Below are positions 50,686 to 61,100 of a stretch of 64,000 nt of DNA, one piece after another (position 1 is the stretch's first letter; each line of letters starts with the position of its first letter). The position numbers and the translations under genes are program-made. Location of the stretch: contig NZ_BBJB01000048.1 of assembly GCF_016584665.1 (NCBI RefSeq), positions 39,696 through 103,695 of the forward strand, written 5' to 3'. Origin of the DNA: Pseudanabaena sp. lw0831 (GTDB taxonomy: Bacteria > Cyanobacteriota > Cyanobacteriia > Pseudanabaenales > Pseudanabaenaceae). Below the pieces are notes generated by a model. The model made no database searches. It saw only the letters and a list, made by a program, of their open reading frames with translations, and was not told the origin of the DNA.

Positions 50686-53008
50686 AGGGCATGGGCAGTA
50701 GCAAACTTTGCTCGATCGCTTGTCTGACAGGCTGACGCACATAGCAATCACTTTCGAGGCATTCGACTAAAAGACGATTAGCATTACAGTATTGACGTAA
50801 ATGTTCAAGTTGATGTGGAGTAAGATTCCAAATTTGACCAATATTACGATGGTTGATCGTTTGTTGACGCAGGTTATTAGCCCAATCCTCCCATTTGATC
50901 TCGCTATCTGCATCTTCAGGACAAGTTTCAATTAGTTTGGTTAAAGCATCTGCCAAGAGTAGATCGGAGGTTTCTTGAGCGTATTCTTGGGCATATTCCA
51001 GAGCAAGACTAAGATCTAGTTCTAAATCAAGCCCCAGATCTTCACCATCTTTAGTTTCCATCGCCCTTGCCAGATCAAAAGCGAGATCAATATTGAGATT
51101 GCGATTTTGACAAAGATCAAGATCGAGTACGAGACTACGTGCTAAGACATTAGCCAAATTGAGAAGATCGCTTTGGGCGATCGCACGTCCGAGAGTTAGA
51201 TAGAAAGCACGTACCGATTGAATGCGATCGGGAACTTGAGCAGATTCCGCTTTTTGGTTAACCCATTGCAACAAACTTTGTAATTGTCGATCGCTAGCTA
51301 ATAGGCGATCGCAGTGCTCCTTCATTAATAGTAACAACTCGTCAGCCGAGCGCATCATACCAACGGCAAGGCGCAAAATGTCATGCCAACGCTGATCGGT
51401 GATTTTACTTGCCAGCAATGTCAACGTATCTTGGGTGCCATTATAAACAAGCTCACGCGCTGCTAAATATTCATGAAAAGTTAAGTGCGAAAAAGAATAA
51501 ATTCCTTTAGCTCGTTCTACAAACAACCCATGTTGCGATTCGATCGCCTTGATAATTGCTTCACTATCGAGTTGCAAAGCCTCCTCATTGGTATTTGCTT
51601 TAGGTAAATTACGAATATATTCGGTAATATAGCTTTCCAGATCGACTTGCCGAAAGAAGTAATCTCCTTGATAAAATGTTGTACAGGCAACTTGTGCCAA
51701 TAAATCTTCTTTACGTTGCATCGACAAATTTTTATAAATTTGATGCCGTTCAATATTCCGTTTAGCATCCCATTTTTTAAGCAGTACGTCCAATCCTTCA
51801 CGATAGAGTTCCGAACGATTAGTTGGGAAATCACCAAATTCATCGAACACTAAACATAATAGAGTCAGCAGTAACGGATTAGTAGCCAATTCTTGAATAG
51901 GACGATTGTCTTCTACTTTTCGTAAAAACAACTCAATATGTCGGGAATTACTAAGAAACCAACGCTGGGCAAATTGCGAAATCTGCAATGGTTGGAAGTT
52001 CGCAACCTCAACTTCCGTAAACTTCTCAAATACATATTCCTGCGATCCCAATCGACTGGTAATCACAAAACGATTGGTATAGAACTGCTCTGAAAAACTC
52101 CGTAAATCTTCGAGAACACGATGCAAATCATTTTCGCGAACTTCATCAAGTCCATCTAAAAATAGAATCGCGCGACCTTGTCGTAAAAGCTGTTTAACAT
52201 TTGTCTCATCGCCAATGTTGTAAGCGTAAAAGTCTTGAGAGATATAATCTAATAAACGTGGCTGAGATTCAGCGCCTGCATACTGACGCAGTGTTACAAA
52301 AATTGGGACTAAATCACTAAAAATATTGCCTTGCGAACATTTCAGAGCTGTATATTTTAACAACGTCGTTTTACCCGCGCCTGGTTTACCTAGCAGCATC
52401 AGTTTGCTGTAGCGATTTAGAGCCTCCATGCTAGAAATACGATCTTCATTGATGAGTCCCATCTCAATGCGATCGCGCCCATGATAAGTAGCCAGCAAAT
52501 CGGCAATTCCCAAACGGCGGCGACTGGTAATTTTTTCTAGAACATCTGTACCTGTATAAATATTTTCGAGGTCAATCGGATGCGACATGTCCAACACTCG
52601 CATGGTGGCGCAGCGTTCTTGGATGATCTGACGACTGCGATCTCGTAGTTGCTGCACCAGTTCTTCAATATTGATATCCGAGGCTACACTCTGCCTAGAT
52701 GCAGATTGATTGGAAAGAATTGAGGTTTGCTCACTTTGCGAATTGGTTTGCGAACTGGTTTCTACATCTAAAAAATTTTGCAAAATATGTAAGAGACGAT
52801 TATTTTTGCCGGGTCCCTTTCCACTGATGTCAAACTTCCGATAAATTTCTCCCATCCGCTTGCGATAGGCTTCTTCAGAAATGCCTAAAAAACTAGCAAC
52901 TTCACGATCTTCACGATTTCCCCCAAATCGTAATAGGAAAACACTTTCCTGATCGGCAGAAAGCTGATGGGTTTGAGCCATTCGCGTCAGAAATTTTTGG
53001 GGAAACAT
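50684..53008 (-). CDS. HTH-NACHT-NCH2 STAND ATPase
   Basis: 774 residues from the ATG at 53006-53008; the longer frame from 53083 runs through a palindrome. An N-terminal HTH-like domain (about 15-60, LSADQESVFLLRFGGNREDREVASFLGISEEAYRKRM) resembles a sigma-region-4/LuxR-type fold. NACHT: Walker A GKPGAGKT (207-214), Walker B AILFLDGLDEV. The C-terminus WNLTPHQLEHLRQYCNANRLLVECLESDCYVRQ...LLLP is the NCH2 helical domain. Between them lies an LDL-rich repeat region. Some bacterial NACHT proteins protect against phage; here the HTH points to DNA or RNA output. Confidence 0.9.
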   Translation of the reverse strand: MFPQKFLTRMAQTHQLSADQESVFLLRFGGNREDREVASFLGISEEAYRKRMGEIYRKFDISGKGPGKNNRLLHILQNFLDVETSSQTNSQSEQTSILSNQSASRQSVASDINIEELVQQLRDRSRQIIQERCATMRVLDMSHPIDLENIYTGTDVLEKITSRRRLGIADLLATYHGRDRIEMGLINEDRISSMEALNRYSKLMLLGKPGAGKTTLLKYTALKCSQGNIFSDLVPIFVTLRQYAGAESQPRLLDYISQDFYAYNIGDETNVKQLLRQGRAILFLDGLDEVRENDLHRVLEDLRSFSEQFYTNRFVITSRLGSQEYVFEKFTEVEVANFQPLQISQFAQRWFLSNSRHIELFLRKVEDNRPIQELATNPLLLTLLCLVFDEFGDFPTNRSELYREGLDVLLKKWDAKRNIERHQIYKNLSMQRKEDLLAQVACTTFYQGDYFFRQVDLESYITEYIRNLPKANTNEEALQLDSEAIIKAIESQHGLFVERAKGIYSFSHLTFHEYLAARELVYNGTQDTLTLLASKITDQRWHDILRLAVGMMRSADELLLLMKEHCDRLLASDRQLQSLLQWVNQKAESAQVPDRIQSVRAFYLTLGRAIAQSDLLNLANVLARSLVLDLDLCQNRNLNIDLAFDLARAMETKDGEDLGLDLELDLSLALEYAQEYAQETSDLLLADALTKLIETCPEDADSEIKWEDWANNLRQQTINHRNIGQIWNLTPHQLEHLRQYCNANRLLVECLESDCYVRQPVRQAIEQSLLLPMP

Positions 53009-53015
53009 AAGTTTA

Positions 53016-53060
53016 TTATGATAAGGAAAGCGGCACGAAGTGCCGCTTTCCTTATCATAA
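53016..53060. repeat. 20-bp-arm palindrome
   Basis: Arms 53016-53036 and 53041-53060, loop about 4 bases. It lies between the NACHT start and the hydrolase stop, which both point the same way, and overlaps the hydrolase stop codon. Confidence 0.75.
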
Positions 53061-53927
53061 TTGCCGATTGCACCATGAATCAATATCCGCTAGTATGCGA
53101 TCGCCTATTTCCCAAGGCAATAAATGGGCAGTATTTGGATAAGAGATAAATTCACAATTAGGCAATAATTTTGCGGTTTCTATGGTTGATGCAGCTGTGA
53201 TATGGCGATCTTGCTCTGCGGCGATCGCAAGGCAGGGGATTTGAATTTTAGCTAAATCACCAGTGCGATCGTATCCCCGCCGAAGCGCTTGCATTAAAGC
53301 TCTTTGAGCAAAGCGCGAAGTTTGTAAATAAGCTTTTGCACCAGTGTGAGAAATCTGATCGTAGGCTCCTTGAGTATGCTGCTGAATTAAATATTTAATC
53401 AGCGATCGCTTGCCAAACCACTCAATATGCCACTGCTGCTTTGGCACAATCCAATGCAAAGCAACAGCAATCACTAAATTTGCATATTCCCACCAAGCAA
53501 CTTTTGGTAAACTGCTGCGCGGGTTGGCAGCTGTGGCAATTAAAATCAAACCTGCAATTTTAGGAGCAATTTTAGGATCTAAGTTATTTTGAGCTGAATT
53601 TTGCAGCTCAGCAGCTCGCAGCGCCAACTCTATCGCCAAAATCCCACCTAGAGACCATCCTAAAATCAGATATTCCGTTTCTAGATAATCGTTTAATAAA
53701 TCTTGCCGATCAGACTGCCGATCGCTTTCTAAAAGATCCCAGAGATCTTGTATGTGATCTAACATTGTAAAGTTCACAGTTGCCTTACAATTTCCATAAC
53801 CACGTAAATCAGGCGCGATCGCCCTAATACCTAGATCGTAAAAGTATTGAGCGAATATCTGCATTGCTTCGCTATTTCCGGGGTGTCCGTGCAAGCATAA
53901 AACTTTTAATCTGCGATCGCTCATCAT
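53055..53927 (-). CDS. Alpha/beta hydrolase
   Basis: 290 residues. The oxyanion HGHPG is near the start (13-17), the nucleophile Ser92 sits in GWSLGG, the acid in EQDRHITAAS and the His in NTAHLLPWE. The insert between strands is short. The likely reaction is ester or related hydrolysis, substrate unknown. It is upstream of the NACHT gene on the same strand with about 45 bases between and a palindrome in that gap. Confidence 0.88.
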   Translation of the reverse strand: MMSDRRLKVLCLHGHPGNSEAMQIFAQYFYDLGIRAIAPDLRGYGNCKATVNFTMLDHIQDLWDLLESDRQSDRQDLLNDYLETEYLILGWSLGGILAIELALRAAELQNSAQNNLDPKIAPKIAGLILIATAANPRSSLPKVAWWEYANLVIAVALHWIVPKQQWHIEWFGKRSLIKYLIQQHTQGAYDQISHTGAKAYLQTSRFAQRALMQALRRGYDRTGDLAKIQIPCLAIAAEQDRHITAASTIETAKLLPNCEFISYPNTAHLLPWEIGDRILADIDSWCNRQL

Positions 53928-53969
53928 CAGAAATACGTTTGAAATAAATCAAGTCTTACTTACCTTAAC

Positions 53970-55205
53970 TTGACAATGACGCAGACTTCACAAGAGAACG
54001 ATGCTTCCAATCTCCCAAAAGAAAAAAGCATTAGTCAAACAATCACTAAATACATCAATATCATTCCAGTTGATGAAATTATCCCTAATTTGACTTATGC
54101 CAGTCTTATGGCGATGTTGAAATTACTCAAGAATCATACAGGGACTGTCAATATTGAAACACCTCATTTAAGTTGGAAAATCTTTATTCATCGTGGGCGT
54201 ATCGCTTTTATTGAGGATGAAAGTGATTTTTTGCCAACGTTAAGGCGTAAACTGAAAATCCAAAAAATTCATTTCCCAGAGGATGTTCTGCTTAGTAGTA
54301 CCAGCAAGCCTCTCAATATTATTGAGACTTGTGAACTGTTGGGTAAACTTTATGCCCAAGATCGCGAAAACTGTCTAATGATTTTTAAAGAAATATTATT
54401 AGAAAACCTTTTAGCAATTTCTTTAGAAAAAAAGTTTTCCTTGGTATGGAATCCCTTGGAGTTAGATCATCCAATTATTTTGCCGATCTGGCAAATCAAT
54501 GACCTCGAAAAAGCGATCGCCAAAGCAACTAAGCAATGGCACACTTTTACCAATGTGCGTCATCCCTATCAAATGGTGCAACTCCTAGATCCTGAATGTA
54601 AAATTGCGCAGGTTCCATTATTTACTCAAGTTACAAATGGCAAATATCGGATTTGTGAAATTGCCGATTGCTTTCAACAACATATTACCCGCACCGCTCT
54701 CAAGCTTGATAAACTAGCAGAAAATCAAACCGTTGCTATCTTGCCACTAACATTACGCTCATCGGAAGTTAATGAAGATCTAGCTCTTGATCAGGCGCGG
54801 GAACCGCGATCTCTGCCTAAAGTGATGATTGTTGATGACTCCCCTTTATTGCTTAAGCAATTTGGCAATTTATTAAAAAACTGGGGATATCAACTAAGCC
54901 TAGTCAATGACTCCGCTAACGCCACTAGTCAAATGTTGTCAGAAAAGCCCGATATTGTATTTGTTGATATCAATATGCCTAACTTAAACGGGTTTGATCT
55001 AATTAAACAAATTCGCCGTCAGCCATCACTGGCAGGCATTCCCTTAGTTTTGGTCACATCCGAGAATACTATTACCAACAACTTTCGAGCAAAATGGGCA
55101 AATTGTCGTTTTTTAAGTAAGCCTCTCAAATCCGATGATATTCAAGAATTTCGCGAACAAGTTCGGACGATTTTGCAAGATTTTGTCTCTCAATCGCAAT
55201 TATAG
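53970..55205 (+). CDS. PATAN (DUF4388) plus receiver response regulator, PilG/PatA type (copy 1)
   Basis: 411 residues. The N-terminal PATAN-like region (about 35-260) is followed by a receiver (about 288-405) with VMIVDDSP, acceptor Asp in IVFVDINMP, and Lys in FLSKP. In cyanobacteria such proteins work in phototaxis or pilus chemotaxis operons (PixG/TaxP1) and PatA in heterocyst patterning. It heads a likely operon with the next four genes. The tandem paralogue at 55588 shares the layout. Confidence 0.88.
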   Translation: MTMTQTSQENDASNLPKEKSISQTITKYINIIPVDEIIPNLTYASLMAMLKLLKNHTGTVNIETPHLSWKIFIHRGRIAFIEDESDFLPTLRRKLKIQKIHFPEDVLLSSTSKPLNIIETCELLGKLYAQDRENCLMIFKEILLENLLAISLEKKFSLVWNPLELDHPIILPIWQINDLEKAIAKATKQWHTFTNVRHPYQMVQLLDPECKIAQVPLFTQVTNGKYRICEIADCFQQHITRTALKLDKLAENQTVAILPLTLRSSEVNEDLALDQAREPRSLPKVMIVDDSPLLLKQFGNLLKNWGYQLSLVNDSANATSQMLSEKPDIVFVDINMPNLNGFDLIKQIRRQPSLAGIPLVLVTSENTITNNFRAKWANCRFLSKPLKSDDIQEFREQVRTILQDFVSQSQL

Positions 55206-55231
55206 AGATCGGCACTATTGCTTTCGTAGAG

Positions 55232-55295
55232 CTTGTTAGCGATAGCGTAACGCACCATTTGTGTTTATTGGGTGCGTTACACTATCGCTAACAAA
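55232..55295. repeat. TTGTTAGCGATAGCGTAACGCACC inverted repeat
   Basis: 25-bp arms (55232-55256 and 55271-55295) with two mismatches. A degenerate half copy is at about 2050-2090. The gap 55206-55587 holds this element, one palindrome and a MITE fragment. Confidence 0.75.
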
Positions 55296-55317
55296 CCCTA
55301 CTACTGATCTGAGCGTA

Positions 55318-55364
55318 AGCCAAAAGCTATTTGCGGCGCTTTGCGCCGCAAATAGCTTTTGGCT
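55318..55364. terminator. 22-bp-arm palindrome after the first PATAN gene
   Basis: Perfect arms 55318-55339 and 55343-55364, core GGCGCTTTGCGCC. It may weaken read-through to the paralogue. Confidence 0.7.
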
Positions 55365-55365
55365 C

Positions 55366-55397
55366 ATAAAAATCGGTTTCAAAATACAGAATTGCTG
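55366..55397. mobile_element. MITE fragment
   Basis: CATAAAAATCGGTTT and AGAATTGCTG match the right interior and end of the MITE at 4877-5007. The other end is missing. Confidence 0.45.
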
Positions 55398-55587
55398 CTG
55401 GAGAGATCTATAACTAAGTAGAATTGCTTAGACATGGTATGGCAATAACCTGAATACAATTTGGGATAATGTATCTGAGGCAACCAATCGAATTTGTCTC
55501 CAGTTGCTACGATCTATAATGAAGTGATCCGTTTTTTTGTAATACTTATAGTATTTTCCCCATCCAAGTGCCTCCCAGTCAAAAAAC

Positions 55588-56802
55588 ATGATTGCTATGA
55601 CAGGTTCCTTGCCTAACTCAGACCTTGTGTCTAACAACTTGACTGACGGACAAGTAGTGAGGAATGCCACATTACATATCCTGTTAGCCGCTATGCGCGT
55701 CATGAGTCGTTCTACGGGAGTAATCCGTGTAGAGACTAAATATCATCGGTGGAAATTATTACTTACGGGAGGAGGTCTAGTATTAGCAGAAGAAGAAGGG
55801 CAAGTCATACCTACATTAGTTCGCAAATACAATAACAAAGGTATTAATTTTTCGCGTATTCCTGAATGGGAACAGCGCCAAAATAATCGCCCTTACTGTT
55901 ACCCATTTGTAAGCAATGTTTATAAAAAACATCCCGAAATTACGAAGGATGTTTTAAAAGAAGTTATCTTAGAAAACTTGTTGTCATTGCACCTAGAAGA
56001 TGAATTTTCTTTTGTATGGAAACCCGCCGACGATCTGCAAATTAATCTACCTGTTTGGCAGCTATCAGTAATCGAAAATAGCATCGCCAATGAAGTCAGG
56101 CAATGGCAAAGATTTGATTGTGTAAAACACCCTTATCAATTAGTGCAACTTGTTGATGCGGCAAATTTACTGGCAAGAGTTGGCAATGACAATTTTCCAC
56201 TTTTTGCGAAGGTGACAACTGGGCAAGATCGGATCTGTGCGATCGCCGATACGTTCAAACAGCCGATTTATCGTACAGCCCTATTACTAGACAAGTTAGC
56301 TCAAAAAAATATTGTCTCAATTGTGCCATTACAAGAGCGTAATTCAGACAGCGATATTGGCGCTCGGCAACATGTAACTGCACCAAAAAATGTCAAAGAT
56401 GAGCCTAGAGTTTTTATCGTTGACGACTCACCTGTTTTGCTGCAACAAATGCAAAGACTGTTAATTAGTTGGGGTTATCAAGTTGATTTTACAGATGATG
56501 CCGAATCAGCTACCGACAAAATCTTAGAATACAGACCGACTATTGTTTTCATTGATATCAATATGCCAAGTTTAAATGGCTTTGATTTGATCAAACAAAT
56601 TCGTCGCCAACGCGAACTAGCTTCGTTGTCTTTAGTATTAGTTACTGCTGAAAACAGTATGACTAATAACTTTAGAGCAAGATGGGCAAATTGTCGGTTT
56701 CTAGCCAAACCAAGATCATCTTCAGACACCCCAAAATTTCGCGACGAATTGCGTAACTTATTAAGGGAGCTTGCACCTTTGTCAACAGATACACTAGTCT
56801 AA
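55588..56802 (+). CDS. PATAN (DUF4388) plus receiver response regulator, PilG/PatA type (copy 2)
   Basis: 404 residues, same domains as the 53970 protein, with VFIVDDSP, IVFIDINMP and FLAKP in the receiver. The two share near-identical stretches such as NMPxLNGFDLIKQIRRQ and TNNFRA-WANCRFL but differ elsewhere, so the duplication is old. The ATG at 55588 or 55597 could be used. Two PilG-like regulators next to one receptor suggest two outputs or a buffer for phosphate. Confidence 0.88.
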   Translation: MIAMTGSLPNSDLVSNNLTDGQVVRNATLHILLAAMRVMSRSTGVIRVETKYHRWKLLLTGGGLVLAEEEGQVIPTLVRKYNNKGINFSRIPEWEQRQNNRPYCYPFVSNVYKKHPEITKDVLKEVILENLLSLHLEDEFSFVWKPADDLQINLPVWQLSVIENSIANEVRQWQRFDCVKHPYQLVQLVDAANLLARVGNDNFPLFAKVTTGQDRICAIADTFKQPIYRTALLLDKLAQKNIVSIVPLQERNSDSDIGARQHVTAPKNVKDEPRVFIVDDSPVLLQQMQRLLISWGYQVDFTDDAESATDKILEYRPTIVFIDINMPSLNGFDLIKQIRRQRELASLSLVLVTAENSMTNNFRARWANCRFLAKPRSSSDTPKFRDELRNLLRELAPLSTDTLV

Positions 56803-57037
56803 AAATTAGTCATATCAGTACTAAGAAGCTAATTTTGTGAATAATAAAGCAATCAAGAATGTTGGTGGTTACATTCATTAATTTGTATGGATCTTGACAA
56901 AAAATTTCTAACATCTTCAAGATATTAGAAATAGTAAAGAAAGAATAGTTAAAACTAATTGTCTAGGTTTACAGTCACTCTAAATTAATCATAAGTAGCC
57001 GTATTTAATTAACTGTGTACAATTCAAGGTAAGAATT

Positions 57038-57415
57038 ATGAGCGAGCATTTTTTAATAATTGATGATTCAGCGATCCAGAGGCATTTGTTAAGTTCTTTC
57101 TTAAATGATTTTGGTCATACAGTGGATTTCTGTGAATCAACTATTGGCGCTTTGGATAAAATCATCAACAATTCCTACACAGCAATTTTCTTGGATATTG
57201 TGTTGCCAGAGCAAGATGGTTATAAGTTTTTGCGGGAACTGCGATCGCAACATCAACTTGCCGATCTGTATGTAATTTTATGCTCAACCAAAAGCACTAA
57301 ACTGGAAATTGACTATGGGCTAAAACGCGCTAGAGCTAATGACTATTTGCCCAAACCCGTCAGTCGCGAGTCATTATCTGAAGTTTTGAAGAAGTTGCCC
57401 CAACGAGTGAAATGA
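57038..57415 (+). CDS. CheY-like receiver, PilH type
   Basis: 125 residues, receiver only: FLIIDDSA at the start, acceptor Asp in AIFLDIVLPEQDG, switch Ser in LCSTKS and Lys in YLPKPV. In type IV pilus chemotaxis, PilH-type receivers act with PilG. Its stop overlaps the next start by 4 bases. Confidence 0.88.
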   Translation: MSEHFLIIDDSAIQRHLLSSFLNDFGHTVDFCESTIGALDKIINNSYTAIFLDIVLPEQDGYKFLRELRSQHQLADLYVILCSTKSTKLEIDYGLKRARANDYLPKPVSRESLSEVLKKLPQRVK

Positions 57416-57996
57416 TCATTCCTGAGATGAGCAAAGCTAGTGCAGCAGAGAAATTACTGGATCAGCTAGTTGCACCGAGTAACCGATATATTGTTGCAAA
57501 AGTTGGAAATCGCTCAGTTACTTTCCCAGACATATTAGTATCAGAAATTATTATTATTGATCGCAATGCAATCGTAGCTTTACCTTTTTATGAAACAGCA
57601 ATCATTGGCGTAACGCATCATCAAGCAAATATAATGCCTTTGCTGTTATTACGATTGCTAATGGGGGAACAACGCACTTTAATCACGGAATCTTTGATGG
57701 TGGTGCGGCTGAGTAAAATTGCAGACGATTTGGGTAACAAAAATCTGGGTGGAGTCGGTGTAATCGTAGATCGAGTGATCGGCAGTCTAACTATTGATGA
57801 GTATCAAGAAATAAATCTGTATTCTTCAGATCTAGCTCAGCCAACGCTTCCATCGATTTCCACCACTAGCTCTACAAAAAATGTCAATCAAACAGTAGCG
57901 AATATTAAGGAGAACGAGTATACTCCCATTGAAATTATCTTATCTAGTATTCCTACCCACATTTGGCAGCCGCAACGTTGGCAACTTTCAAGCTAA
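57412..57996 (+). CDS. CheW-like coupling protein, PilI type
   Basis: 194 residues. The CheW fold is recognisable: VTFPDILVSEIIIIDRNAIVALPF, then IIGVTHHQANIMPLLLLRLLMG and VIVDRVIGSLTIDEYQEI. It links the receptor to the CheA-type kinase. The C-terminal 40 residues are a polar tail. It precedes the pilJ-like gene by 150 bases. Confidence 0.85.
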   Translation: MIIPEMSKASAAEKLLDQLVAPSNRYIVAKVGNRSVTFPDILVSEIIIIDRNAIVALPFYETAIIGVTHHQANIMPLLLLRLLMGEQRTLITESLMVVRLSKIADDLGNKNLGGVGVIVDRVIGSLTIDEYQEINLYSSDLAQPTLPSISTTSSTKNVNQTVANIKENEYTPIEIILSSIPTHIWQPQRWQLSS

Positions 57997-58144
57997 TACT
58001 TGGAGCTATCAATTAAGGTCGCCTCAAAACACTAGGCTAAATCATAAGATCTACAGATAAATCTATCTGTAGGGCTTAATGAATGGGTCGGGTATGGTGT
58101 AGGATAGCTCTCACAAAAATATCCGAGTCCTTTCCCTAGAGCGG

Positions 58145-61100
58145 ATGCATATGGCAAGCACATCTAATAAAAACCGAGCGACTTCTGTAAGCAAGAGCAA
58201 TCAGGCATCTCCCAAAAGATCGCCTAAGTCGCCGACCGCCCCCAAACCTAATAAGCCAAAAGGCTCAATGGGGCTGGGATTGCTGCTGATTGCGATTGGC
58301 ACATCGCTGATTGGCTTAGGTGGCTTAGGATATTGGTTTTATCAAGAATTATTAAGTAGTGCTCGTCGAGAAGTTGATACATCGGCTGAAGCGCAGACTC
58401 GCCAAATCGAGTCCAAGCTCTTAGATGTTCGTCAAACAGTTGATGAGGTCGCTAGTGGGGCGAAGATCTTATTTCAGCAACCTTCAAAGCCCAAGGGCTC
58501 TGAACCCTATCAAAGTTTGATCGTAGATGGATTACAGAATAAGAAATCCATCGCGGGTATGGGGATAGCCTCAAATAGTAATTTACTATTTACTCCGACA
58601 AAGCCTCTTGTTCCTTATGTATGGAGAGAACAGTCTGGCTTAAAGACTGAAACATCTGGGCAAAAGCTGGCTGCGCCCAATGACAAACTGTTGTCTGGAG
58701 ATCGCCCTGATATTCAAAAAGCTCCGTTTTATCAAGATACGCTGAAGGGGAAAGCATCTTGGTCACAGCCATATACTGCTTTGGGCAAGACGATTATCAC
58801 CTACAGCGCCCCCATCAGCGATGGGCAGAAAGTTTTGGGGATTGTCAATGCTGATGCGATCGCCAGTGAGCTTTTGTCATTGATCGATACAGCTTCCTAT
58901 CAAGAGCCTCCCTATGAAAGCAAATTTGGTTTTTTGGTGGCTAGCAGTAGTGGTCAAGTAATTACTGCCTCCTCCCAGTTTCAGGCGACGCAGACCAAAA
59001 ATCCTGAGGTCGCCGCAGTCCTCACAAGTCTTACTCAACAAGCTAAAGCCAAACCATCAGGAATTGTCCAAACTGGAGGTTATCTCTGGGCATACCGCAA
59101 AATCCAAGGTAGCGATTTGCTCTTTGTAGCACAGTTGTCTGAGGCAGAAATCACCAATAAGCTAATGCTTCCAGTTGGTGTTGCGGCTGTTAGCATCAGT
59201 GCAATTTTGGCGATCGCCATATTATTATTTGTCAACTCTCTCAAAAAGCGACTTAAGCCGCTTACCGAAGAATGCGATCGCTACTTGAGCCAGCAAGGAA
59301 ATTCAGGTGTAAATATTGCAGGCAAAGATGAAATTGATCGTCTTGGGCTCTCGCTGAAGAATACCTTTCAACAAGTAAAAAACAATGAAATTCGCTTGCG
59401 GGGAGGATTAAACCAACCATTGTCATCTGATGATGACATATCGACGGCTGCGCAGATCCAGCAAAATTTTGCAGAAACAGAGTTGATGGAGGCTGAGGTA
59501 GGCAACCTATTAGATGTCGTCTCATCGATGGAAGAGGGGGATCTAACTATTGAGGCCCAAGTAAATGATCGTGCTACAGGACTAGTCGCTGATACTCTCA
59601 ACCGTCTACGCGAAAAACTCGTAGAGATTATCTCCAGCGTTTTAGGTACAGCTAAACAGGTAGCAAAGGGCGCAGCCGATCTTGAAGAATTAGCCAAAAC
59701 TGTGGTGCTTAACACCGCCGAACAAGCCCAGTCAGTTGCCCAAGGACAAGCTCTCACAGAACAAGTCGCGGCAATCGCGGAGAGATCTGCCTCACAGGTC
59801 AACGTTGCGAACCAATCACTTCAAGAAGTACGCGACACAGTTGCTTCTGGACAAACGGCGATTATTGCCCTAACCGATAGTATCAGTGTCTTACAGACAG
59901 GCTCAGCCCAAATCGTGCAACGCATGAAAACATTGGGGGAATTCGTGGGTCTTGCAGAACAATTTGTACAGGATCAAGGTCAAATTGCTTCTTTAACTCA
60001 AGTTCTGGCGCTCAATGCTACTCTTGTCGCCGCTCGCGCTGCTGAGCAAAAAGATCCTAAACAATTTGCTAGTGTAGCCCGTGAATTTGAGTCGATCGCA
60101 GGTCAAGTTAATGATTTGGCAACTCAAACCAATGACGGTTTGACGGTGCTGCAACAACGTACATCCCAAATCCAAACTGTGGTAACAGCGATCGATGCTG
60201 AAGTTCAGAATCTAAGTGGACTGGTCTCAGGATTTACATCGGGTGTAGAGTCCTCACAATCTGCCTTCAATAGCATTCAAATGGCTACTGAAGAAGTTGT
60301 CCAAATTGGACAAACTATTACTGAGTCTAGTACTGAAATTGCTGATGCGGCAGGCTCTACAGCGAGTTATATGAGTGAAATTGCTCAGTTAGCCGATCGC
60401 ACTGCCAATCTAACCCGATCTGCTCGACAACAAGCTGAAGCGATGGGAAATCAGGCGCAGCAACTATTACAAGGTATTCAGTTCTTCCGCCTCCCTGAAA
60501 CATCTGGACTGATAAGCCCTGATACATCTGTCAACAGTTTGTTTGATCCCTCAACAGAATTGAGTAATACAGAGACAAATAGGGATTTAGGTGTAGTTGT
60601 ACCTGTGATCGCGGTAGCAGCGGCGGCAACAGCAGTCAGCTTGTCTCAATCAGAGCAGGCTTTACCAAATGAATATGAAGTGGCTGACCACGAAGATAAC
60701 ACTGCTACCGATAGTAGATATCTTGAGAATCTACTTGACGATGATGCCAGCAGTGATCTTATTGAAGATAATGCTGCCGAATCTCCGCAAGAACAAAGTT
60801 TTGATTCTGTTTCAGAAAATTTCATGTCAGGAGATATTACTGATCGTCAAAATCAAGATTCAGCTACATATTCTAACCTCACAGATATCTCTCTCATCGA
60901 AGAATCACTCTTTGCTGATCTCAAACAAGAAATCTATGACGATAGTTCACTTGATGAATCTTCTTCACTAGACGATACAGAACCAGCTCTCAAAAATCAG
61001 ATGGAGGGAGTGAATGAATTTTCGATCGTTGAAGCTTCAAGTGATCCGCTGATTGTCTCTGCTACCTCTTCATTTTTAGAAGATACAGCTTTTGGGACTG

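Noticed and set aside
53009..53083. Upstream extension of the HTH-NACHT protein
   Set aside because: The extra 25 codons cross a palindrome and the end of the hydrolase gene; MFPQKF at 53008 fits better.
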